From Pelagibius sp. (GTDB taxonomy: Bacteria > Pseudomonadota > Alphaproteobacteria > Kiloniellales > Kiloniellaceae): a DNA stretch of 64,000 nt. The stretch is taken from assembly GCA_028280305.1 (NCBI GenBank), contig JANQMC010000034.1:124001-188000 (forward strand). Direction: 5' to 3'. Positions 1 to 8,287 of this stretch are shown one piece after another. Numbering within the stretch: the stretch's first letter is position 1; every line of letters begins with the position of its first letter. The notes beneath the pieces are model-generated. The model saw only the letters and a list, made by a program, of their open reading frames with translations, was not told the DNA's origin and made no database searches. A program made the translations under genes and the position numbers.

Positions 1-428
1 ATGAGTTGTTTGGTGGTCTCGGCAACGACTTCCTCGACGGCGGTGCCGGCAACGACATCCTTTTCGGTGGTGAAGGCGATGACGTTCTCTTCGGTGGTGA
101 AGGCAGCGATCAGTTCGTCTTCACCGCTGCGGATACCAGCGATACCGACACGATCGGTGACTTCACGACCGGTGACGGCGGCGATGTGCTCAACCTCGTT
201 GATTTACTTGAGGCTGCGCCGGAAGAGGCGTCCGCAGAGGATCTGGATGCCTTCCTGGACTTTGCCTTTGACGGCACCGACACCACGATAACCGTCGATC
301 TCGACGGTGAAGGCGCCGGCGAAGATACGACGACGATTGTCCTGCAGGGTGTGGACCTGACCGCTCTCGGCAACAATGATGCCGAGATCATCCAGGCCCT
401 GATCGACAGCGGCAATCTGGCAGCCTGA
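1..428 (+). CDS. RTX (hemolysin-type calcium-binding) protein with type I secretion signal, 3' end only
   Basis: This is the C-terminal part of a gene that begins before the window; the reading frame is open from base 1 to the TGA at 426-428. The visible protein opens with glycine/aspartate nonapeptide repeats of the GGxGxDxLx type, which form Ca2+-binding parallel beta rolls in RTX proteins. It then runs into an acidic tail ending in a VDLTALG...AEIIQALIDSGNL-like stretch, which resembles the type I secretion C-terminal target domain (VC_A0849 subclass). The protein is therefore expected to leave the cell unfolded through an ABC/MFP/TolC exporter and fold in external calcium. No exporter genes are in view. 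The activity is unknown because the N-terminal effector region lies outside the window. Confidence 0.85.
   Translation, partial: ELFGGLGNDFLDGGAGNDILFGGEGDDVLFGGEGSDQFVFTAADTSDTDTIGDFTTGDGGDVLNLVDLLEAAPEEASAEDLDAFLDFAFDGTDTTITVDLDGEGAGEDTTTIVLQGVDLTALGNNDAEIIQALIDSGNLAA
63..104 (+). repeat. 27-bp tandem repeat encoding RTX nonapeptides
   Basis: The 15-mer starting at base 63 recurs exactly at base 90, a period of 27 bp or nine codons. It encodes two nearly identical FGGEGxDxx units. Such near-identical DNA within RTX genes is typical of repeat expansion by recombination. Confidence 0.7.
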
Positions 429-466
429 CCCAGCCCGTCGGGGGGGTGGGCCGGGTTCGCCAGGCG

Positions 467-500
467 ACGGGCGGCGGCGAAAGCTGCCGCCCGTTGTTGC
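467..500 (+). terminator. Rho-independent-like terminator after the RTX gene
   Basis: A perfect 9-bp GC-rich stem (467-475 pairs with 486-494, loop of 10) lies 39 bases after the RTX stop codon. It is followed by a T-rich but interrupted tract. The placement fits the end of the secreted-protein transcript. The weak T tract leaves some doubt about intrinsic termination. Confidence 0.6.
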
Positions 501-631
501 TTTCTGCTTATCGACGCTGTTTTTGATCCGATTTTCGCCTTTTTCGATTATCAAACTAAGTAAAACAATTATTGATTGTAGTTGTCGATGCTCCATCCGG
601 TGGCCGAATTTGACACAGCCTCGGCGAGTTT

Positions 632-678
632 ACCTTTACGTCATCTTATTGACGTAACCTTTACGATCTACACATAGT
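632..678 (+). promoter_or_regulatory. Probable fadD operon promoter with dyad operator and direct repeats
   Basis: Bases 636-643 and 650-657 form an 8-bp inverted repeat (TTACGTCA / TGACGTAA) around a 6-base spacer. A 9-base direct repeat (ACCTTTACG) starts at 632 and again at 657. A TTGACG hexamer at 649-654 could act as -35, with CATAGT at 673-678 as a weak -10 and an 18-base spacer; longer-than-usual spacers are typical of MerR-controlled promoters. The next gene cluster contains a MerR regulator, so this is the natural candidate for its operator. The rest of 501-768 is AT-richer than its surroundings and shows no convincing gene. Confidence 0.5.
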
Positions 679-789
679 CAAAGGTGTGGAGAGGCTGGTG
701 CCGGAGGCCCGCTGGGGCGCCGCCCGCCGGAAACGCAGATCCCTTTCACGTCGGCAGAGTGGTGGAACGTGGCTTTGGGAAACTCAGAA

Positions 790-2481
790 ATGCAGACGCA
801 GGCGCAGCCCTGGGATGAATCTTATCCGCCCGAGATCGAGTGGGGTGGTGATGTCCTGCAGGAGCCGCTCTACGAGGCCTTCGACCGCGCTGTCGCCGGC
901 TATGGCGACCGCCCCTGTCTCGATTTTCTTGGCAAGCGTTACAGCTATGCGGAGATCTCCGCGCTGGTTGATCGGGCCGCCCGCGGCTTTCAGGACCTGG
1001 GGGTAAAGAAAGGCTCGCGGGTCGCGCTCTTCCTGCCCAACACGCCCTACTATGTGGTGAGTTACTTTGCCCTGATGAAGCTGGGCGCCATCGTCGTCAA
1101 TGTGAATCCGCTCTACGCCGAAGAAGAGGTGCTCGGCCTGATCGAAGACTCCGGTGCCGAGATCGCGGTCACGCTGGATCTGAAGATTCTGCTGCCGAAG
1201 CTGGTCACCGCCTTTGAGCGCACGCCGCTGAAAAAGGTCGTGGTCTGCGCCATGACCGACATCCTGCGGTTTCCCAGTCGTCAGCTCTTTGCCATTGCCA
1301 AGCGGGGAGACCTGGCCAAGGCCCCGGCGGGCGATGGCTATCTGCGTTTTGCCGACTTGATCGATAACGACGGCGGCTTCGAGCCGGCCAGCGTCACCAC
1401 AGAGGACGTCGCGGTACTGCAGTACACCGGTGGCACGACCGGCGTTCCCAAGGGGGCGATGCTGACCCATGGCAACCTTTCGGCCAATGCCAGCCAACTC
1501 TGGACCTGGTTCATCGGTGCGGAGATGGGCAAGGAGCGGATGCTGGCGGTGCTGCCACTGTTCCATGTCTTTGCCATGACGGTGATCATGCACTTGGGAA
1601 TTCGTGGCGCCGCTGAGATCATTCTGCTGCCGCGTTTCGAGATCAAGATGCTGCTGAAGGCGATCGCCCGCACCAAGCCGACCTGTTTCCCTGGTGTGCC
1701 GACGCTCTACAACGCCATCATCAACACACCGAAGATCGAAAGCTACGACCTCTCCTGTATCCGTTATTGCCTCTCCGGCGGCGCGTCGCTGCCGCAGGAG
1801 GTGCGCGAAGGTTTCGAGGCGATTACCAGTGCCACCCTGCTGGAGGGTTACGGCCTCAGCGAAACCTCGCCCGTGGTGACCTGCAATCCCTTGTTCGGGA
1901 CTCAGAAAGACGGCTCGGTGGGCTTGCCGATGCCGGCGACGACCATCGAAATCCGCTCCCTCGACGATCCCGACAAGCTTATGCCCCAAGGCGAGGTTGG
2001 CGAGATCTGCGTCAGAGGCCCCCAGGTTATGGCCGGCTACTGGCAGCGCCCGGAAGAAACCGCCCAAACCTTGCGCAACGGCAGCGTCCATACCGGTGAT
2101 GTCGGCTATATGGATGCTGACGGCTACACTTTCCTGATCGATCGCTTAAAAGAAGTCATCATCTCCAGCGGCTATAACGTCTATCCGCGCCACATCGAAG
2201 AGGCCATCTATCGCCATCCCGCCGTCGCCGAGGTGACGGTGATCGGCGTGCCTGACGACTACCGCGGCGAAATTCCCAAGGCCTTTATCCGCTTGAAGGA
2301 CGGCGAAAGCCTGGAACTGGAGCCGCTGCAGGAGTTTCTGGAAGACAAGCTCTCGCCCATGGAGATGCCGCGTCAGATCGAGATCCGCGACGCCCTGCCG
2401 AAGACCATCATCGGCAAGCTCTCCAAGAAGGAACTGGTCGCCGAAGAGCGTGCGAAGCAGGCCGGGGACAAGCCCTCGTGA
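790..2481 (+). CDS. fadD: Long-chain fatty acid-CoA ligase (acyl-CoA synthetase)
   Basis: The product is an ATP-dependent acyl-CoA synthetase that activates free fatty acids by way of an acyl-adenylate before beta-oxidation. It is an ANL-superfamily protein of 563 residues if translation starts at ATG 790. An in-frame GTG at 769 would add seven residues, and neither start has a strong ribosome-binding site. The P-loop-like AMP motif YTGGTTGVPKG is near residue 212, and the hinge and C-terminal domain carry the TGDVGYMD, LIDRLKEVI and IGKLSKKEL motifs, the last with the expected catalytic Lys. It is the first gene of a beta-oxidation operon, and its stop codon overlaps the GTG start of the MerR gene. 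The chain-length preference cannot be read from the sequence. Confidence 0.93.
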   Translation: MQTQAQPWDESYPPEIEWGGDVLQEPLYEAFDRAVAGYGDRPCLDFLGKRYSYAEISALVDRAARGFQDLGVKKGSRVALFLPNTPYYVVSYFALMKLGAIVVNVNPLYAEEEVLGLIEDSGAEIAVTLDLKILLPKLVTAFERTPLKKVVVCAMTDILRFPSRQLFAIAKRGDLAKAPAGDGYLRFADLIDNDGGFEPASVTTEDVAVLQYTGGTTGVPKGAMLTHGNLSANASQLWTWFIGAEMGKERMLAVLPLFHVFAMTVIMHLGIRGAAEIILLPRFEIKMLLKAIARTKPTCFPGVPTLYNAIINTPKIESYDLSCIRYCLSGGASLPQEVREGFEAITSATLLEGYGLSETSPVVTCNPLFGTQKDGSVGLPMPATTIEIRSLDDPDKLMPQGEVGEICVRGPQVMAGYWQRPEETAQTLRNGSVHTGDVGYMDADGYTFLIDRLKEVIISSGYNVYPRHIEEAIYRHPAVAEVTVIGVPDDYRGEIPKAFIRLKDGESLELEPLQEFLEDKLSPMEMPRQIEIRDALPKTIIGKLSKKELVAEERAKQAGDKPS

Positions 2482-2876
2482 GCAAACTCTATTCGGTCAC
2501 CGAGCTGTCGACGGAGTTGAAGGTCACCCCGCGGGCTCTGCGCTTCTACGAGGACAAAGGCCTGATCGCGCCACAGCGCGCCGGCAAGACCCGGGTCTAC
2601 AGTCATCGCGACCGCGGCCGCATCATCCTCATCCTGCGCGGCAAGCGCCTGGGGTTTTCACTGAAGGAGATCGCCGAGTGGCTCGATCTCTACGACCAGG
2701 ACCCCGACCAGGTCGAACAGATGCGCCTGACCCTGGCGAAGACGCGAAAGCGCATCAAGTCCCTGGAGGCGCGGCACAGGGACCTGGAAGAAACCCTGCA
2801 AGAGCTGCGCGGCATCGAAACCGCCGTTGTCGATTTTCTGAAAACAAAGGGGGCCGACGCCGAGGCGGCCGAATAG
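2478..2876 (+). CDS. MerR-family transcriptional regulator of the beta-oxidation operon
   Basis: This 132-residue protein has an N-terminal MerR winged-helix domain (YSVTELSTELKVTPRALRFYE, LIAPQR, RVYSHRDRGR) and a C-terminal coiled-coil dimerisation helix rich in Leu, Arg and Glu. It lacks the metal-binding cysteines of metal-sensing MerR proteins, so it probably responds to an organic ligand such as an acyl-CoA. Its GTG start at 2478 overlaps the fadD stop (GTGA), which implies translational coupling. MerR proteins of the LiuR type are known to control branched-chain amino acid and fatty acid catabolism in proteobacteria. Assigning this one to that group is inference from context. The dyad upstream of fadD is its likely target. 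Confidence 0.88.
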   Translation: MSKLYSVTELSTELKVTPRALRFYEDKGLIAPQRAGKTRVYSHRDRGRIILILRGKRLGFSLKEIAEWLDLYDQDPDQVEQMRLTLAKTRKRIKSLEARHRDLEETLQELRGIETAVVDFLKTKGADAEAAE

Positions 2877-2919
2877 CCGCAGTGTCCCCAAGCCGACCCA
2901 AACGCCGAAAGGTCCGATC

Positions 2920-4059
2920 ATGCATAAGAACGTTGTCATCGCCGGATACGCCCGCTCCCCCTTTCACTTCGCCAACAAGGGTGACCTGGTGAAAGTCCGG
3001 CCCGATGAGATGGCGGCGCAGGTGGTGCGCGGCTTGCTCGGCAACACCGGTATCGACCCCAAGGATGTCGAAGATCTGATTGTGGGCTGCGCCTTTCCCG
3101 AGGGCGAGCAGGGCCTGAATGTCGCGCGTCTGATCGGTTTTCTCGCCGACCTGCCGATCTCGGTCGCCGGCACCACGGTGAACCGTTTCTGCGGTTCCTC
3201 CATGCAGTCCATCCACATGGCGGCGGGCAACATCCAGATGGACGCGGGCGAAGCCTTTATCTGTGCCGGGATCGAGTCCATGAGCCGGGTGCCTATGGCC
3301 GGCTTCAATCCGCTGCTGCATCCGGGTTTGGCCGAGCGCTTTCCGGCGGCTTACATCTCCATGGGCGAGACGGCGGAGAACGTCGCCCAGAAACACCAGA
3401 TCCCGCGCGCGCGCCAGGAAGAGTTTGCGGTATCCAGCCATCAGAAGGCTGCTGCTGCCCAGGCTGCCGGCAAGCTGAAAGACGAAATCGTCGCGATCCA
3501 GGCCAACGGCGCCTCGGTGGAGGCCGACGGCTGCATCCGTCCGGACACCTCGGCGGCGGCGCTGGCCGATTTGAAGCCGGCTTTCTCGACGGACGGCAGC
3601 GTTACGGCGGGCACCGCCTCGCCGCTGACCGACGGGGCCTCGGCCGTTCTGGTGACTTCCGAAGACTATGCCAAGGCCCACGGCCTGAAGCCGCTGGCGA
3701 AGCTTCGTTCCATCGCGGTTGCCGGCTGCGATCCCGACATCATGGGCATCGGCCCGGTGGCGGCCAGCCGCAAGGCGCTGGAACGGGCCGGAATATCGGC
3801 GGGCGACCTGGACATCATCGAGTTGAACGAGGCCTTCGCCTCCCAGGCGCTGGCCTGTGCCGACGAACTGGGGCTCGATCTGGACAAGGTGAACCTGGAC
3901 GGCGGCGCCATCGCCCTGGGGCACCCGTTGGGCGCCACCGGCGCAAGGATCACCGGCAAGGCTGCGCAGCTTCTGCAGCGCGAAGGCAAGCAACTGGCGC
4001 TTTCCACCCAGTGCATCGGCGGCGGACAGGGGATCGCCACGGTGCTGGAGGCCGCGTGA
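2920..4059 (+). CDS. fadA: Acetyl-CoA acyltransferase (3-ketoacyl-CoA thiolase)
   Basis: The product carries out the last step of beta-oxidation, CoA-dependent cleavage of 3-ketoacyl-CoA to acetyl-CoA and a shortened acyl-CoA. It has 379 residues, the usual thiolase length. The nucleophilic Cys is in NRFCGSSM at residue 91, the His of GHPLGATGAR is at 335, and the second catalytic Cys of CIGGGQG is at 365. The gene sits between the MerR gene and the multifunctional dehydrogenase/hydratase gene, and its TGA overlaps the next ATG (TGATG at 4057-4061). A biosynthetic acetoacetyl-CoA thiolase is the alternative, but the neighbours argue for a degradative role. Confidence 0.93.
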   Translation: MHKNVVIAGYARSPFHFANKGDLVKVRPDEMAAQVVRGLLGNTGIDPKDVEDLIVGCAFPEGEQGLNVARLIGFLADLPISVAGTTVNRFCGSSMQSIHMAAGNIQMDAGEAFICAGIESMSRVPMAGFNPLLHPGLAERFPAAYISMGETAENVAQKHQIPRARQEEFAVSSHQKAAAAQAAGKLKDEIVAIQANGASVEADGCIRPDTSAAALADLKPAFSTDGSVTAGTASPLTDGASAVLVTSEDYAKAHGLKPLAKLRSIAVAGCDPDIMGIGPVAASRKALERAGISAGDLDIIELNEAFASQALACADELGLDLDKVNLDGGAIALGHPLGATGARITGKAAQLLQREGKQLALSTQCIGGGQGIATVLEAA

Positions 4060-6389
4060 TGAGCATCGCCACTGCCGCCGTTATCGGCGCCGGCGTGATG
4101 GGGGCGGGGATTGCTGCCCATCTCGCCAACGCGGGGGTTTCGGTCCTGTTGTTGGATGTCGTGCCCAAGGAAGGCGACAACCGCAACGCTCTTGCCGAAG
4201 GGGCCATTGCCAGGATGTTGAAGGCCGATCCGGCGCCCTTCATGTCCAAACGTATGGCGAAGTTCGTCACCCCCGGCAACATTGAAGACGATCTCGACAA
4301 GCTGGGCGCGGTCGACTGGATTGTCGAAGCGGTGCTGGAAGACCCGGAAATCAAGCGATCGCTTTATGAGCGTCTGGAGGCGGTGCGCAAGGACGGCTCC
4401 ATCATCTCCTCCAACACCTCGACCCTGCCGCTGTCCCTGCTGACCAAGGATATGCCGGAACGCTTCTGCGCCGACTTCCTCATCACCCATTTCTTCAATC
4501 CGCCGCGTTACATGCCGCTATTGGAGCTGGTGACCGGGCCGAAGACCAAGCCCGAGGTCCTGGAAACGCTGTCTGCCTTTGCCGACCGTGTGCTGGGCAA
4601 GGGCATCGTGTTGTGTCATGACACGCCGGGTTTTGTCGCCAACCGCATCGGCACTTTCTGGCTGCAGTGCGCGGTCGTGGAAACGCTGGAGCGTGGGCTC
4701 ACCATCGAAGAGGCCGATGCCGTCATGGGCCGCCCCGTCGGTGTGCCCAAGACCGGCGTGTTTGCGCTGCTCGATCTGGTGGGGCTGGATCTGATGCCGA
4801 AGGTCGACGCCTCCCTGGCGGCGACCCTGGCGGACGACGATCCCTATCAGGCGTTGCGCCGGCCTTTCCCGCTCCTGGAAAAGATGATTGCCGAGGGTTA
4901 TACCGGGCGTAAGGGCAAGGGTGGCTTCTACCGCCTGAACAAGACCAATGGCGCGCGGGTAAAGGAAGCCGTCGACTTGACGACCGGCGACTACGCAGCG
5001 GCTGCCAAGCCGTCGCTGACCAGCGTTTCCGCCAGCCGCCGCGGCGGTCCCAAGGCCCTGGTCGCCCATGACGACAAGGGCGGTCAGTTCGCCTGGGCGG
5101 TGCTGTCTCAGACATTGGGTTATGCCGCCGCCCTGGTGCCGGAGATCGCCGACGACGTGCGCTCAGTCGATCGTGCCATGCGCCTGGGCTACAACTGGAA
5201 ATTCGGCCCCTTCGAACTGATCGACAAACTGGGCGCCGCCGACTTTGCCGAACGGCTGAAAGCCGAGGGCAAGGCCGTGCCGCCGCTGCTTGAAAAAGCT
5301 GCCGCCGCCGAAGGCTTCTACCGCGTGAAGGACGGCCGTCAGCAGGTGATGACCGTCGATGGCGACTATGCCGATGTCCAGCGCGGCGAGGGCGTGCTGC
5401 TGCTCTCCGACGTGAAGCTGCGCGGCGAACCTCTGGCCAAGAACGGCTCGGCCAGCCTTTGGGACATCGGTGACAGTGTGGTTTGCCTGGAGGTTCACAC
5501 CAAGCTCAACACCATGGACCCCGAAGTCTTCAAGATCATCGCCAAGGCTCTGGACATCGTCGGCAAGGATTACAAAGCGCTGGTGATCTACAACGAAGGC
5601 AGCCATTTCTCCGCCGGGGCCAACCTGGGCCTTGCCATGTTCGCCGCCAACGTCGGCGCCTGGCCGATGATTGAGGACATGGTGGCCCAGGGTCAGAAAA
5701 TTTACACCGCCCTGAAGCGCGCACCCTTTCCTGTGGTTGCCGCACCTTCCGGCCTGGCGCTGGGCGGCGGCTGCGAAATCCTGCTCGCCGCCAATGCGGT
5801 GCAGGCCCATGCGGAGAGCTATGTCGGGCTGGTGGAGGCCGGGGTCGGCGTGGTGCCCGCCTGGGGCGGCTGCAAGGAATTGCTGAGCCGTCTCGCCGCT
5901 GATCCGCGGCGGCCCAAAGGGCCCATGCCCGCCGTTGCCGCTGCTTTCGAGACCATCGGCATGGCCAAGGTGGCGAAATCCGCCTTCGAGGCCAAGGAGT
6001 TGGGCTTTCTGAGCGGCTCTGACCAGGTCACCTTTAACCGCGAACGCCTGCTGGCCGACGCCAAGGCCAAGGCGCTTTCGCTTGTCGAGGGTTATCAGCC
6101 GCCCGAACCCGTCGAGTTGTCCCTGCCGGGGCCGTCGGGCAAGGCATCGCTGGCCTTTGCCCTGCGCGATCTCTACGCCAAGGGCCTCGCCACCGAACAC
6201 GACATGGTCGTGGCCTCGGAACTGGCCGATGTGCTGACCGGTGGCGACGCCGCCGACCATACCGAGCCCTTGCCCGAGGAGACGGTGCTGAAGATGGAGC
6301 GCGAAGCCTTTATGCGGCTGGTCCGCACCCCGGGCACCCTGGCCCGCGTCGAACACACCCTGGAAACCGGCAAGCCGCTCCGCAATTAG
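4059..6389 (+). CDS. fadN: FadN-type 3-hydroxyacyl-CoA dehydrogenase / enoyl-CoA hydratase fusion
   Basis: This 776-residue bifunctional enzyme should hydrate 2-enoyl-CoA and oxidise L-3-hydroxyacyl-CoA with NAD+. The N-terminal half is the dehydrogenase: a Rossmann motif VIGAGVMGAG sits near residue 8 and the family signature (HFFNPP, GFVANRIG) follows. The C-terminal third is crotonase-like, with HFSAGANL and ALGGGCE supplying the oxyanion-hole regions. This order (dehydrogenase first, hydratase last) matches Bacillus FadN and is the reverse of Escherichia coli FadB/FadJ. The start at ATG 4059 overlaps the thiolase stop; an earlier in-frame start at 4011 would only add residues from inside the thiolase gene. 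It probably forms a trifunctional complex with the thiolase. Confidence 0.92.
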   Translation: MSIATAAVIGAGVMGAGIAAHLANAGVSVLLLDVVPKEGDNRNALAEGAIARMLKADPAPFMSKRMAKFVTPGNIEDDLDKLGAVDWIVEAVLEDPEIKRSLYERLEAVRKDGSIISSNTSTLPLSLLTKDMPERFCADFLITHFFNPPRYMPLLELVTGPKTKPEVLETLSAFADRVLGKGIVLCHDTPGFVANRIGTFWLQCAVVETLERGLTIEEADAVMGRPVGVPKTGVFALLDLVGLDLMPKVDASLAATLADDDPYQALRRPFPLLEKMIAEGYTGRKGKGGFYRLNKTNGARVKEAVDLTTGDYAAAAKPSLTSVSASRRGGPKALVAHDDKGGQFAWAVLSQTLGYAAALVPEIADDVRSVDRAMRLGYNWKFGPFELIDKLGAADFAERLKAEGKAVPPLLEKAAAAEGFYRVKDGRQQVMTVDGDYADVQRGEGVLLLSDVKLRGEPLAKNGSASLWDIGDSVVCLEVHTKLNTMDPEVFKIIAKALDIVGKDYKALVIYNEGSHFSAGANLGLAMFAANVGAWPMIEDMVAQGQKIYTALKRAPFPVVAAPSGLALGGGCEILLAANAVQAHAESYVGLVEAGVGVVPAWGGCKELLSRLAADPRRPKGPMPAVAAAFETIGMAKVAKSAFEAKELGFLSGSDQVTFNRERLLADAKAKALSLVEGYQPPEPVELSLPGPSGKASLAFALRDLYAKGLATEHDMVVASELADVLTGGDAADHTEPLPEETVLKMEREAFMRLVRTPGTLARVEHTLETGKPLRN

Positions 6390-6411
6390 GCGGCGCTGGA
6401 GGAACGACATC

Positions 6412-8199
6412 ATGGTTAGCTATTCCGCCCCCCTGGACGATATCCGCTTCGTGCTCTACGACCTGCTGGACTACGACGGTGCGGTCGCCAGTCTGCCCGG
6501 TTACGAGGAAGCCAGCCGCGATCTGGTCGACACGGTGATCGAGGAAGGCGCCAAGTTCTGCGAAAACGAACTGCTGCCGCTGAATCGCTCCGGCGATGAG
6601 GAAGGCTGCACCTTCGAGAACGGCGTGGTGCGCACGCCCAAGGGCTTCAAGGAACTCTACGAAGCCTTCTGCGAGGGCGGCTGGAACGGCCTGGCGCTCT
6701 CCCCCGATCATGGCGGTCAGGGCCTGCCCAAGACCCTGCAGTTCGTGCTGACAGAGCTGATCTGTTCGACCAACCTCAGCTTCGGCATGTATCCGGGTCT
6801 CACCCACGGCGCCTGCAATGCTCTGGAACTGCACGGCAGCGAGGCGCAGAAGACAACCTATCTGCCCAACATGATTCACGGCCGCTGGACCGGCACCATG
6901 TGCCTGACCGAACCGCACTGCGGCACCGATCTCGGCCTCATTCGCACCAAGGCCGATCCCAACGGCAACGGCAGCTACAAGATCACCGGTACCAAGATCT
7001 TCATCTCCGCCGGCGAACACGACATGAGCGAGAACATCGTTCATCTGGTGCTGGCAAAGCTGCCGGATGCGCCGGAAGGCTCCAAGGGTATCTCGCTCTT
7101 CATCGTGCCGAAGTTCCTGGTGAAGGACGACGGCTCTGTCGGCCCGCGCAACGGCGTTGCCTGCGGCTCCATCGAACACAAGATGGGCATCAAGGCCTCG
7201 TCGACCTGCGTGATGAATTTCGACGAAGCCGAGGGCTATCTGGTGGGTGAGCCCCACACCGGCATGGCCAAGATGTTCACCATGATGAATGTCGCGCGCT
7301 TGGATGTCGGCATGCAGGGCCTGGGCCTGGCAGAGACGGCCTATCAATCGGCGGCGGCCTACGCCAAGGAACGCCTTCAGGGCCGCTCCCTCGCCGGGCC
7401 GCAGCATCCCGACAAGGCAGCCGACCCGATTATCGTGCATCCCGATGTGCGCAAGAACCTGCTGACCATGAAGGCCTACAACGAAGGCTCGCGCGCTCTC
7501 GCTTTCTGGGTCGCCATGGCGGTGGACATTGCCGAGAAGCATCCGGATGAAAAGAAGCGCCAGGAGGCCGACGATCTCGTGGCCCTGATGACGCCGATCA
7601 TCAAGTCCTTCTTCACCGATCAGGGTTTCGAGAACACCAACCTCGGGGTCCAGGTCTTCGGCGGGCACGGCTACATTCGCGAATGGGGCATGGAACAGTT
7701 GGTGCGCGACGCCCGCATCGCCCAGATCTATGAGGGCGCCAACGGCATCCAGGCCCTCGACCTGGTGGGCCGCAAGCTGGGCCAGAACATGGGCCGCCTG
7801 CTGCGCCGTTTCTTCCACCCGGTGCAAGCCTTCATCGAGGACAACCAGAGCGACCCGCAGATGGCCGAATTCGTCGCGCCGTTGGCGAAGATTCTCAGCC
7901 GTCTGCAGCAGTCTACCCTCTGGATCGCCCAGCAGGGCCTGAAGGACCCGGAGGAGGCGGGAGCTGCCGCCACCGACTATCTAAACCTCTTCGCCCTGAC
8001 GGCACTGGCCTATATGTGGGCGCGCATGGTGAAGGTCAGTCTCGCCGCATCAAACGGCGAGATACCCGAGTTTCACGAGGCCAAGCTCGCCACTGCGCGC
8101 TTCTTCTTCCAGCGCCTCCTGCCCAAAAGCTCCGGCCTCTTCGCCGCCATCATGGCCGGCAAGGCGCCGCTGATGGAGATGAAGGAAGCGGCGTTCTAA
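6412..8199 (+). CDS. Acyl-CoA dehydrogenase, long (about 600-residue) class
   Basis: This FAD-dependent enzyme introduces the 2,3 double bond into acyl-CoA, the first oxidative step of beta-oxidation. It has 595 residues, longer than the 380-residue mitochondrial type. The extra C-terminal region resembles the additional domain of DmdC/FadE5-like dehydrogenases. The catalytic base is probably Glu 441 in YEGANGIQ. The active-site segment MCLTEPHCGTDLG and the FGGHGYIREWGMEQ motif are clear. A good ribosome-binding site (GGAGGAAC) precedes ATG 6412, which lies 22 bases after the fadN stop. It is the last gene of the fad operon. Substrate range is not decided by the sequence; a DmdC-like role on methylmercaptopropionyl-CoA is possible but less likely here. 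Confidence 0.92.
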   Translation: MVSYSAPLDDIRFVLYDLLDYDGAVASLPGYEEASRDLVDTVIEEGAKFCENELLPLNRSGDEEGCTFENGVVRTPKGFKELYEAFCEGGWNGLALSPDHGGQGLPKTLQFVLTELICSTNLSFGMYPGLTHGACNALELHGSEAQKTTYLPNMIHGRWTGTMCLTEPHCGTDLGLIRTKADPNGNGSYKITGTKIFISAGEHDMSENIVHLVLAKLPDAPEGSKGISLFIVPKFLVKDDGSVGPRNGVACGSIEHKMGIKASSTCVMNFDEAEGYLVGEPHTGMAKMFTMMNVARLDVGMQGLGLAETAYQSAAAYAKERLQGRSLAGPQHPDKAADPIIVHPDVRKNLLTMKAYNEGSRALAFWVAMAVDIAEKHPDEKKRQEADDLVALMTPIIKSFFTDQGFENTNLGVQVFGGHGYIREWGMEQLVRDARIAQIYEGANGIQALDLVGRKLGQNMGRLLRRFFHPVQAFIEDNQSDPQMAEFVAPLAKILSRLQQSTLWIAQQGLKDPEEAGAAATDYLNLFALTALAYMWARMVKVSLAASNGEIPEFHEAKLATARFFFQRLLPKSSGLFAAIMAGKAPLMEMKEAAF

Positions 8200-8287
8200 T
8201 CGCCGCGTCCCTGATTTGCCGATGGCAAGGCTTGATCCGGAACGCTAGTCTCCCAGCCTGCGAAGGTCAGATGTTTTCGGGGGACGC

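Noticed and set aside
784-2091. A long open frame on the minus strand opposite fadD
   Set aside because: It is a high-GC shadow of fadD: no ribosome-binding site, no recognisable domain, and Arg/Gly/His/Gln-rich composition typical of antisense frames.
5163-6413. A minus-strand open frame opposite fadN
   Set aside because: It overlaps a gene with clear catalytic motifs and shows no domain of its own.
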